Source: an uncultured Oscillospiraceae bacterium
Lineage (GTDB): Bacteria; Bacillota; Clostridia; Oscillospirales; Acutalibacteraceae
NCBI GenBank assembly: GCA_900541565.1
Contig: UQKB01000028.1
Span: 1-18,952 of the forward strand
DNA length: 18,952 bases
Reading direction: 5' to 3'
Below, piece after piece: positions 1 through 6,244 of the stretch. Position 1 is the first letter of the stretch. Every line of letters begins with the position of its first letter. The translations under genes were made by a program, and so were the position numbers. Below the pieces are notes generated by a model that searched no databases, was not told the origin of the DNA, and saw nothing but the letters and a program-made list of their open reading frames with translations.

Positions 1-24
1 AGGGCTTTGCCCGAAAATGAAATA

Positions 25-50
25 CCACCAGCTTCGCTGGTGGATTTTTA
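25..50 (+). terminator. Intrinsic terminator of an upstream gene outside the window
   Basis: A 7-bp stem (25-31 with 37-43) with a short CTTCG-type loop is followed by ATTTTTATTT. The T-rich tail lies on the + strand, so it should end a transcript entering from the left. A smaller GGGC-TTT-GCCC palindrome sits just before it at 2-12. No coding sequence can be assigned to 1-24. Confidence 0.6.
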
Positions 51-120
51 TTTGTCCCAAACCCTGCTTTTGTTTAGCTTTATGTGGGCTTGCTAAAGCA
101 CTCCGCAGAAGGTTTAGGCA

Positions 121-154
121 AACAAAAAAGGAAGACTTTGCAAGTCTTCCTTTT
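121..154 (-). terminator. Intrinsic terminator of the DUF6062-type gene
   Basis: A perfect 13-bp stem (126-138 with 142-154) has a 3-nt loop. Read on the minus strand it ends in a T-rich run. It overlaps the stop codon of the minus-strand gene that ends at 153, a very compact arrangement. Confidence 0.8.
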
Positions 155-857
155 AAGCATCCCCTGTTTGCAGGGGTTCTGCGGTTAAAAATAAAACAGA
201 GCGTTCGATCGCGTCTTTGGCGTTGCCCCAGTCGCCGCCGCGGTTGCGGTAATCATACATCGAGCAAAAATGGGAAATATCCTTTTTCAGCATTTTCATG
301 TAATTGCCTGCAAGGGCTGCGGTTTGCTGATAAAAATCCCCCAGGGCCTTTGTGCCAATCCCGTTTTTTGCTGTTGCCGCCTGCATAAGCTGTGTATAGT
401 GGGGCAGGCAGATATAGGGCTGTTCACTGTACAGCCGGCGGAAGGCCGGGTCGTTTTCAAAGCTGTGAAAGACGGTTTCAAACATGTGGGATTGCGCCCA
501 GGCAATTTTATCGCATACAAAGCAGCTGTGCTGCATTTGCTGCAGCTGTGAAAGCTGCTTTTTGTCAGGCTTGCCTTTGATTTTTTCAGGAAAGTATGTC
601 GTAATAAGCTGCTGCAGGTGGGATTCCAGAATCAACGCGTTTTGCAGCCGTTTGCCGCATTGCAGCATTTTTTCATAATGTGTGTGGCAAAAGCCCTTGT
701 GGTTGGTCTCTGTACGTACGTCTGGCTCCATCATGGCGGCGCCGGTGATATATTCCACATATTTTTGCTCCAGCATGTCGTGCATACGGCAGACCGAACA
801 GCCTTCTTTGGGGCCGAATATGTCGTTAATGGGTATGGTACAGATGGTTTCCTTCAT
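153..857 (-). CDS. DUF6062-type cysteine/histidine-rich protein
   Basis: This is a 234-residue soluble protein of unknown function that I recognise as resembling the DUF6062 family of Clostridia. No signal peptide or membrane segment is visible. It has a metal-ligand-like pattern in duplicate: C20-x2-C23 then C57-x-T-H60 in the first half, and C112-x2-C115 then C150-x2-H153 in the second half. A conserved-looking tail around HFCSMYDYRNRG (197-207) adds C198. The ATG is preceded by a purine-rich GGAAGG element on the minus strand. The gene stands alone between its own extended -10 promoter and terminator, and is divergent from the glycosylase gene. Metal or Fe-S binding is inferred from residue spacing only. 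Family assignment is from memory of the pattern. Confidence 0.8.
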   Translation of the reverse strand: MKETICTIPINDIFGPKEGCSVCRMHDMLEQKYVEYITGAAMMEPDVRTETNHKGFCHTHYEKMLQCGKRLQNALILESHLQQLITTYFPEKIKGKPDKKQLSQLQQMQHSCFVCDKIAWAQSHMFETVFHSFENDPAFRRLYSEQPYICLPHYTQLMQAATAKNGIGTKALGDFYQQTAALAGNYMKMLKKDISHFCSMYDYRNRGGDWGNAKDAIERSVLFLTAEPLQTGDA

Positions 858-891
858 ACGGTCCTTCCTTTCCGTTGTTTCCTTTTTTTAT

Positions 892-900
892 ATTGTAGCA
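892..900 (-). promoter_or_regulatory. Extended -10 promoter of the DUF6062-type gene
   Basis: The minus strand reads TGCTACAAT, an extended -10 (TGn plus TACAAT at 897-892). No good -35 is visible, which is common for extended -10 promoters. It is back to back with the glycosylase promoter at 916-924, so the two promoters share a stretch of about 30 bp. Confidence 0.5.
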
Positions 901-915
901 CAATCTTTGCCGGTA

Positions 916-924
916 TGGTATAAT
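916..924 (+). promoter_or_regulatory. Extended -10 promoter of the DNA glycosylase gene
   Basis: TGG precedes a consensus TATAAT at 919-924, about 30 bp upstream of the start codon. The -35 region is weak. A strong ribosome binding site (AAGGGGAG, 940-947) follows. Confidence 0.6.
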
Positions 925-953
925 CATTGCAGATTTTTTAAGGGGAGCAAGGC

Positions 954-1802
954 ATGAAAAAGGAAGGTTGCGCCACAACGCTGGTGCTTGGCCGCGTGCA
1001 GGATCTGACTTTGGCGCAAACGCTCGACTGCGGGCAGTGCTTTCGGTGGGAGGCGCAGCCGGATGGCTCGTTTTCCGGGCAGGTGTTCGGCGGCACAGCG
1101 CAGGCATGGCTGGAGCAGGACGTTTTATATATAACAGACACAGCGTGTCGCCCCGGTGCAGAACAGGCACAGGCAGCGCGATGGCGGCAGTATTTTGACC
1201 TGCAGCTGGATTATGGCAAAATACGCACATCGCTGTCCCAGCTGCACCCTGTTTTAAAGGCCGCCGCCGATTATGCCCCGGGGATACGGATCCTGCGGCA
1301 GGACCCATGGGAGGCCCTGTGCTCGTTTATTTTGTCCCAAAACAGCCATATCCCGCGGATAAAAGGGATGATCCACCGCTTGTGCGTGCTTTTTGGAAAA
1401 GAAAATGGGGGCGCGCATGCCTTTCCCCGGCCGGAAGATCTGGCTCTTTGCACGGTGGAAGAGCTGGCCCCCATCAGAAGTGGCTTTCGGGCAAAATATC
1501 TGCTGGACGCAGCGCAAAAGGTTGCGAGCGGCCAAATTGACCTGCAGGCGGTATCTGCAATGGAGCTTGATCAGGCACGGCAGGTATGCATGCAGATAAA
1601 GGGTGTGGGCCCAAAGGTTGCCGACTGCACGCTTTTATATGGCATGCACCGCCTGGAGTGCTTTCCCATGGATGTTTGGATGAAGCGCGCCATGGAAACG
1701 CTGCTGCCCGGGATGCAGCCGTCGGATTTTGGGGAATATGCAGGGATTGCGCAGCAATACCTATTTCATTACAGCCGGATGCACCCTGCGCTGTTTACAT
1801 AA
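954..1802 (+). CDS. OGG1-type 8-oxoguanine DNA glycosylase/AP lyase
   Basis: This 282-residue protein has the layout of the OGG1/AlkA helix-hairpin-helix glycosylases, which remove 8-oxoguanine from DNA in base-excision repair. The N-terminal OGG_N-like part contains the typical TLDCGQCFRW stretch (23-32). The central helical part has FILSQN (125-130). The helix-hairpin-helix is IKGVGPKVADC (215-225), followed by FPMDVW (237-242). By alignment with human OGG1, K221 corresponds to the catalytic Lys249 and D240 to Asp268, so the enzyme should be bifunctional and active. The ATG at 954 has AAGGGGAG seven bases upstream. It is monocistronic: own promoter, and a shared convergent terminator with the aldolase gene. 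Substrate preference cannot be read from sequence. Confidence 0.88.
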   Translation: MKKEGCATTLVLGRVQDLTLAQTLDCGQCFRWEAQPDGSFSGQVFGGTAQAWLEQDVLYITDTACRPGAEQAQAARWRQYFDLQLDYGKIRTSLSQLHPVLKAAADYAPGIRILRQDPWEALCSFILSQNSHIPRIKGMIHRLCVLFGKENGGAHAFPRPEDLALCTVEELAPIRSGFRAKYLLDAAQKVASGQIDLQAVSAMELDQARQVCMQIKGVGPKVADCTLLYGMHRLECFPMDVWMKRAMETLLPGMQPSDFGEYAGIAQQYLFHYSRMHPALFT

Positions 1803-1828
1803 GCATTGCAGAACAGGATCTACAATAC

Positions 1829-1863
1829 AAAAGCGGAGGGAGCCTACACTCCCTCCGCTTTTT
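1829..1863. terminator. Bidirectional terminator between glycosylase and aldolase genes
   Basis: A perfect 14-bp stem (1829-1842 with 1849-1862) has a 6-nt loop. It is flanked by A-runs on the left and T-runs on the right, so it can end both converging transcripts. Confidence 0.88.
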
Positions 1864-1884
1864 GCCATGTGTAAAAAGCGCTTT

Positions 1885-2751
1885 TTACGCCTTGTTGACA
1901 GAACCGAACAGCTCCATTTTTTCTTTAACCGTTGCCTTAATCGCTTCAAAGCCGGGCGCAAGCAGCTTTCTGGGGTCAAAGCCCTTGCCCTGTAAATCTT
2001 TGCCTTCTTCAATATATTTTCTGGTGGCGGCGGCAAATGAAAGCTGGCATTCGGTATTGACGTTGATCTTTGAAACACCCAGGGAAATGGCCTTTTTGAT
2101 CATATCCTCCGGGATGCCCGTACCTCCGTGCAAAACCAAAGGCATAGAGCCTGTAAGCTGCTGAATGGCGTCGAGCGTTTCAAAGCTTAAGCCCGCCCAG
2201 TTTTCGGGATATTTTCCGTGGATATTGCCAATCCCGGCTGCCAGCATGGTCACGCCCAGGTCGGCGATCATTTTGCATTCGTTCGGGTCGGCAACCTCGC
2301 CCGCGCCGATCACGCCGTCTTCCTCGCCGCCAATGGAACCGACCTCCGCTTCAAGTGAAAGGTTCTTGTCGGCGCAGATTTTTACAAGCTCCTTTGTCTT
2401 TGCAATGTTTTCATCAATTGGATAATGGGAACCGTCGAACATAACCGAACTGAAGCCCGCCGCTATGCACGCCAACGCGCCCTCATAGCTGCCATGGTCC
2501 AGATGCAGCGCAACAGGAACCGTAATATGCAGCTCTTCGAGCATGCCGTTTACCATCCCCACAACGGTTTTATACCCGCACATATATTTGCCCGCACCCT
2601 CTGACACACCAAGAATCACAGGGGAGTTCATTTCCTGTGCAGTCAGAAGGATCGCTTTTGTCCATTCCAGATTGTTGATGTTGAACTGGCCGACTGCATA
2701 GTGGCCTGCCTTTGCTTTTGTAAGCATGTCTTTTGCATTTACCAGTGGCAT
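1885..2751 (-). CDS. fba: Class II fructose-1,6-bisphosphate aldolase
   Basis: The protein interconverts fructose-1,6-bisphosphate with dihydroxyacetone phosphate and glyceraldehyde-3-phosphate in cytoplasmic glycolysis/gluconeogenesis. It is 288 residues, the usual length for the Zn-dependent class II family. Visible active-site blocks: LHLDHGS (82-88) with the catalytic Asp85 and Zn ligand His86; the acidic stretch LEAEVGSIGGEED (133-145); GNIHGKY (175-181) with His178; LHGGTGIP (207-214) with His208; and the phosphate-binding KINVNTE (228-234). A GTG nine bases upstream (2758-2760) is in frame but overlaps the GGAG ribosome binding site (2760-2763), so I place the start at the ATG of 2751. 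A related tagatose-bisphosphate aldolase is the main alternative; the N-terminus and Gly-rich loops fit Fba better. Confidence 0.93.
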   Translation of the reverse strand: MPLVNAKDMLTKAKAGHYAVGQFNINNLEWTKAILLTAQEMNSPVILGVSEGAGKYMCGYKTVVGMVNGMLEELHITVPVALHLDHGSYEGALACIAAGFSSVMFDGSHYPIDENIAKTKELVKICADKNLSLEAEVGSIGGEEDGVIGAGEVADPNECKMIADLGVTMLAAGIGNIHGKYPENWAGLSFETLDAIQQLTGSMPLVLHGGTGIPEDMIKKAISLGVSKINVNTECQLSFAAATRKYIEEGKDLQGKGFDPRKLLAPGFEAIKATVKEKMELFGSVNKA

Positions 2752-2827
2752 GTTAATCACTCCATACTATAAATTTTTCCGCACGTCCCTGCACTTTTGA
2801 AAAACGGGGACAATGTGATACACGCTT

Positions 2828-2856
2828 ATTATACATGATTTGGATAAAAATATAAA
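2828..2856 (-). promoter_or_regulatory. Promoter of fba
   Basis: On the minus strand TTTATA (2856-2851) lies 17 bp from a consensus TATAAT (2833-2828). The leader to the start codon is about 70 nt. Confidence 0.6.
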
Positions 2857-2905
2857 GGGGGCTGTAAAAAAAGTCAAAAAAGGAACAAGGGCAGGGTATA
2901 GGCGC

Positions 2906-2934
2906 TTGTGTTTCCATAAAGAATATAGTATGAT
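2906..2934 (+). promoter_or_regulatory. Promoter of the MIF-type tautomerase gene
   Basis: TTGTGT (2906-2911) and TATGAT (2929-2934) are 17 bp apart, followed by a GGGAGG ribosome binding site (2952-2957) and the ATG at 2968. The -35 matches only partly. Confidence 0.5.
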
Positions 2935-2967
2935 AAAGTTATCTTATTTTTGGGAGGTTTATACAGT

Positions 2968-3312
2968 ATGCCTTTTATTCATGCAATGGTCAGCACAGAT
3001 ATTACACCGCAGCAGGAAACCCAGCTGAAAGACAGACTCTATCAGGCAATCCCCCTTTTACCCGGAAAAAGCGGAGCGTACCTGATGGTTCGTATTACCC
3101 CAGGCTGCCGGCTGTATTTTCAGGGAACAAACGACGCCCCTACGGCCTTTACGGAGGTTAAGCTTTTCGGCAAATCCACGCCGCAGGCATATCAGGCGCT
3201 GACGGCAGAGATATGCGCCATTATGCAGGACGTGCTGGGGATTTCCCCGGGCAGAACCTATGTGCAGTATGAAGAAACGCCGTACTGGGGGCACAACGGC
3301 CGCAATTTTTAA
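2968..3312 (+). CDS. MIF-family (phenylpyruvate tautomerase-type) protein
   Basis: This 114-residue protein matches the macrophage migration inhibitory factor branch of the tautomerase superfamily almost residue for residue in length. Pro2 follows the initiator Met and would be the catalytic N-terminal proline after Met removal. K34 lies where MIF has its substrate-binding lysine. The C-terminus ISPGRTYVQYE...GHNGRNF parallels the MIF ending ISPDRVYINYY...GWNNSTF. Members form trimers that tautomerise phenylpyruvate-like substrates in vitro; the bacterial physiological role is unclear. A longer in-frame TTG start at 2950 would place the GGGAGG ribosome binding site inside the gene and would bury the proline, so I choose 2968. 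It has its own promoter. Confidence 0.85.
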   Translation: MPFIHAMVSTDITPQQETQLKDRLYQAIPLLPGKSGAYLMVRITPGCRLYFQGTNDAPTAFTEVKLFGKSTPQAYQALTAEICAIMQDVLGISPGRTYVQYEETPYWGHNGRNF

Positions 3313-3337
3313 TAACTGCCTTAAATAGAGGTAAAGA

Positions 3338-3419
3338 AAACCGCTGTATAGGCAGCGCACACCATAACGCGGCCTGCGCGGAAATATAAGCTAAAGCGGT
3401 TTACTGTTTGCCAGTAAAC
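3338..3419 (+). other. Leader with two mutually exclusive hairpins upstream of yjbQ
   Basis: AAACCGCT (3338-3345) is perfectly complementary to AGCGGTTT (3395-3402). A second hairpin, GTTTACTG (3399-3406) with CAGTAAAC (3412-3419), uses four of the same bases, so both cannot form together. No T-run follows the second hairpin. This may be a regulatory fold in the 154-nt gap between the tautomerase gene and yjbQ, or chance; I match it to no known riboswitch. Confidence 0.3.
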
Positions 3420-3466
3420 GGACTGTATAGCGAAAAAAGAGCAAACACAGGAGGCTTGTACGGTTT

Positions 3467-3883
3467 ATGAAATCTTACAGAAAAGAGCTTTTTTTCAACA
3501 TCCCCAAGCGCCGGGGACTTGTGAATATTACAAGAGATGTACAAAAAGCAATCGATGAAAGCGGGGTCCGCGAAGGGTTGGTGCTTGTCAACGCTATGAA
3601 TATTACCGCCAGCGTGTTTATCAACGACGACGAAAGCGGGCTGCACCAGGATTATGAAACATGGCTGGAAAAGCTTGCACCTGAAAAGCCGTACAGCCAG
3701 TACCGGCACAACGGGTATGAGGACAACGCCGATGCACACCTTAAACGCACGGTGATGGGGCGGGAGGTTGTTTGCGCGATTACCGAAGGACGGCTGGATT
3801 TTGGCACATGGGAGCAGATTTTTTATTTTGAGTTTGACGGAATGCGCCCCAAGCATGCGTTGATTAAGATTATTGGCGAATAA
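3467..3883 (+). CDS. yjbQ: YjbQ family protein (UPF0047, secondary thiamine-phosphate synthase type)
   Basis: This 138-residue protein has the conserved signature of the YjbQ/UPF0047 family: a [16 protein letters not shown] block (41-56) followed by a [11 protein letters not shown] helix, then [13 protein letters not shown] (81-93) with His86 and the closing [13 protein letters not shown] segment (113-125). Family members are small trimeric enzymes; some show weak thiamine-phosphate synthase activity, but the physiological function is not settled. The ATG is preceded by AGGAGG at 3449-3454 with a slightly long 12-nt spacer. It lies 154 bp downstream of the tautomerase gene with no terminator in between, so the two may be cotranscribed. 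Confidence 0.87.
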   Translation: MKSYRKELFFNIPKRRGLVNITRDVQKAIDESGVREGLVLVNAMNITASVFINDDESGLHQDYETWLEKLAPEKPYSQYRHNGYEDNADAHLKRTVMGREVVCAITEGRLDFGTWEQIFYFEFDGMRPKHALIKIIGE

Positions 3884-4130
3884 GCCTCCACCCCCGGCAG
3901 TTTCTGTATGCTTGCAATGTATATTTTAAATATGCCTTGCCTTATGGTACCTCCTTCATAAAGATTTTTTCTTTATGCGGACTTGTAGCTTACCCGCTGG
4001 CTTTTTACGCTTATATATTACTTCTAAAAGACTTTGCTCATTTCTTATGGAAGAAACGAACCAAAGACCACAAAAGAGGGGACTTGCGAAGTTCCCTCTT
4101 TTTATGAATTTTTAAAACAACAGGTATGCA
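3884..4130. other. Intergenic region after yjbQ, no gene seen
   Basis: This stretch holds a short AT-rich hairpin (CATAAAG at 3957-3963 with CTTTATG at 3971-3977, T-rich loop) and the strong terminator described separately. The minus strand contains a good AAGGAGG but no start codon behind it, and the short open stretches have no recognisable protein. Confidence 0.5.
4072..4103 (+). terminator. Intrinsic terminator upstream of the AGCS transporter gene
   Basis: A 14-bp stem (4072-4085 with 4089-4102, one G:U) with a 3-nt loop ends in TTTTT. It should end the tautomerase-yjbQ transcript about 190 bp after yjbQ. Confidence 0.8.
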
Positions 4131-4159
4131 TTGTCCATACGATCATATATTGGTATAAT
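4131..4159 (+). promoter_or_regulatory. Promoter of the AGCS transporter gene
   Basis: TTGTCC (4131-4136), a 17-bp spacer, and TGG plus consensus TATAAT (4154-4159). A strong sigma-A type promoter with an extended -10. Confidence 0.82.
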
Positions 4160-4206
4160 AAAGGTTGTTTTAGAAAGTTTGGTATAAGAAGGTGGAAGCT
4201 TTGGAG

Positions 4207-6087
4207 ATGGTAGAACAGATTATTGCGGCAGTTTCGCAGGGAAACGCGTTTTTAAACGGGTTGGTCTGGGGCATACCTATGCTGGTGCTCATTTTGGGCA
4301 CGGGCGTTTATATGTCTTTGAGAACAAGGTTTTTTCAGGTAAGAAAAGCAAAACATATTATAGGGGAAACGTTTCTTGCCATATTTCGAAAAAAATCTGT
4401 TACAAAAACAAAGGATAAAAAGGCAATTTCGCAGTTTCAGGCGTTGTCCACTGCGCTGGCGGCGACGATCGGCACGGGGAATATTGCCGGCGTAGCCACC
4501 GCCGTTTCCATTGGAGGGCCGGGGGCGGTATTCTGGATGTGGGTATCGGCTTTTTTTGGCATGATGACCAGCTATTCTGAAAACGTGCTGGGGATTTTCT
4601 TTAGAAAGAAAAACGATAAAAACGAGTGGGCCGGCGGCCCCATGTATTATCTGGAAAATGGGCTGAGCAGGAAAAAGGGCTGCAGGCATTTGGGGAAAAT
4701 TTTAGCGGTGGCTTTTGCCATTTTCTGTATATTGGCCTCTTTCGGCATAGGCAATATGACACAGGTCAATTCTATTGCCACATCCCTGGAAACGGCGTTT
4801 ACCCCCATGTTTGGGTTTGAAATCCCACCGCTTGTTACGGGCATTGTTCTGGCTGTTATAGCGGGGCTTGTGGTTATAGGAGGAATCAAGCGCATTGGCA
4901 AGGTGACAGAAAAGTTGGTTCCAATTATGGCGGGGCTGTACATACTGGGTGCGCTGATTATTTTTTTCTTTAATTTTCAGCAAATCCCTTATGTGTTCGG
5001 CAGCATTTTTGCAAGCGCCTTCAGTTTTGAAGCGATCGGCGGCGGCATAGGCGGTGTTGTTGTCAGGCAGGCGGTGGAAATAGGGTTTAAACGGGGTGTT
5101 TTTTCCAACGAGGCGGGGCTGGGCTCTTCGGTAATGGTAAACAGCTCGTCGGATGTAAAGGAGCCTGCCGTTCAGGGAATGTGGGGCATTTTTGAAGTGT
5201 TTTTTGACACAATCATCGTCTGCACGCTGACAGCGTTTATTTTGCTTTCGAGTACGGCGGGCGACGCGGTACCGCTTGACCAGGCGTTGTCGAACATCAG
5301 CACGCAGACACAGTATGTACAGATTGCAAACGGCGACGATTATGAAGGCGAGATCCCTCTGATCGATGCAAGATACAATGAAGCCCTCCGGCAAACGGAC
5401 AAGGAAAGCGGGCAGCCCCTGCGTGTGCAGACGGTTTATGGGCAGGAGCTTACCATTTATACCGCCGGCGCGGCGGATAAAACGGCGGAGGACTATGTTT
5501 TTACCAATATTATGTCGGTAAAAGGGGTTCCGCAGACGGACCCGCAGGGCAAGGTTGTGACGGATGAAAACGGAAACCCGGTTATTGCATCGGTAAAAAT
5601 AGAAAAGGTGCAGGGCATACCGCTGGTTACCTATGCGTTTTCCCAGTGTTTTGGCGATTTTGCGGGGATTATTCTGGCAGTTGCCATTTTGCTTTTTGCC
5701 TTTTCCACCGTGCTGGGATGGTCATTTTATGGGACAAAAGCGGCAGAATACTTATTTGGCGGGAAATCGACCATTCTTTACAAAATTCTGTTTGTTGCTT
5801 TTATTGTGGTGGGCGCCACCATGAGCCTGGATCTGGCCTGGGGGATTGCAGATACGCTCAACGGGTTGATGGCCTTGCCAAACCTGATTGGCGTTTTGGC
5901 GCTGTCGGGCATTGTTGTAAAAATTACGGCCAATTATATAAAGCGCAAATCGTGCAAAAATCCCCGGATGATCGAGCCCATGCTTTCGGCGTATGCAGAT
6001 ATCCAGCATGAGCAGTATAAAAAACTGTTGGAAGAAGACGATCTGGTTGCAAAGCCGCAGGGCAAGGGAGACAAAGCCGGCAGATAA
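4207..6087 (+). CDS. Sodium:alanine/glycine symporter, AGCS family, with large soluble insertion
   Basis: An integral membrane amino-acid:cation symporter of the AGCS (AlsT/DagA-like) family, importing alanine or glycine with Na+. Signature blocks: the N-terminal LNGLVWGIPMLVLILGTG segment, then GTGNIAGVATAVSIGGPGA and EWAGGPMYYLENGL, and later GVFSNEAGLGSS, all characteristic of the family. At about 626 residues it is well above the usual ~450-500. The excess is a hydrophilic block of about 125 residues (roughly 349-475) between the hydrophobic segment ending TAFILLSS and the one starting FAGIILAVAILLFAF. Start choice: AGGTGG (4190-4195) serves TTG 4201 or ATG 4207; the in-frame GTG at 4192 overlaps this site and is unlikely. 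The C-terminal tail is charged. The gene appears monocistronic. Confidence 0.9.
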   Translation: MVEQIIAAVSQGNAFLNGLVWGIPMLVLILGTGVYMSLRTRFFQVRKAKHIIGETFLAIFRKKSVTKTKDKKAISQFQALSTALAATIGTGNIAGVATAVSIGGPGAVFWMWVSAFFGMMTSYSENVLGIFFRKKNDKNEWAGGPMYYLENGLSRKKGCRHLGKILAVAFAIFCILASFGIGNMTQVNSIATSLETAFTPMFGFEIPPLVTGIVLAVIAGLVVIGGIKRIGKVTEKLVPIMAGLYILGALIIFFFNFQQIPYVFGSIFASAFSFEAIGGGIGGVVVRQAVEIGFKRGVFSNEAGLGSSVMVNSSSDVKEPAVQGMWGIFEVFFDTIIVCTLTAFILLSSTAGDAVPLDQALSNISTQTQYVQIANGDDYEGEIPLIDARYNEALRQTDKESGQPLRVQTVYGQELTIYTAGAADKTAEDYVFTNIMSVKGVPQTDPQGKVVTDENGNPVIASVKIEKVQGIPLVTYAFSQCFGDFAGIILAVAILLFAFSTVLGWSFYGTKAAEYLFGGKSTILYKILFVAFIVVGATMSLDLAWGIADTLNGLMALPNLIGVLALSGIVVKITANYIKRKSCKNPRMIEPMLSAYADIQHEQYKKLLEEDDLVAKPQGKGDKAGR

Positions 6088-6140
6088 ATACCGGAAAAAC
6101 GATCTGTTTTAACTTTCATGGGAAAATTTTACGGAAGTCG

Positions 6141-6169
6141 TTGTGCGCTGCATACCAAAATGCTATAAT
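6141..6169 (+). promoter_or_regulatory. Promoter of metG
   Basis: TTGTGC (6141-6146), 17-bp spacer, and TGC plus consensus TATAAT (6164-6169). Confidence 0.75.
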
Positions 6170-6182
6170 AGAAAAGCCGGAC

Positions 6183-6209
6183 GCAGCGGCAGCCGCCGAG
6201 CGCCGCTGC
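6183..6209 (+). other. GC-rich hairpin in the metG leader
   Basis: GCAGCGGC (6183-6190) pairs perfectly with GCCGCTGC (6202-6209). The leader is only about 70 nt, too short for a T-box or S-box riboswitch, and no T-run follows, so it is not a terminator. Confidence 0.45.
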
Positions 6210-6244
6210 ATACGGTGAAATAGAAAGCTGGAGGAAGAAAGGTT

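Noticed and set aside
3940..3965. Perfect AAGGAGG on the minus strand after yjbQ
   Set aside because: No ATG, GTG or TTG follows at usable spacing, and the frame runs antisense into yjbQ.
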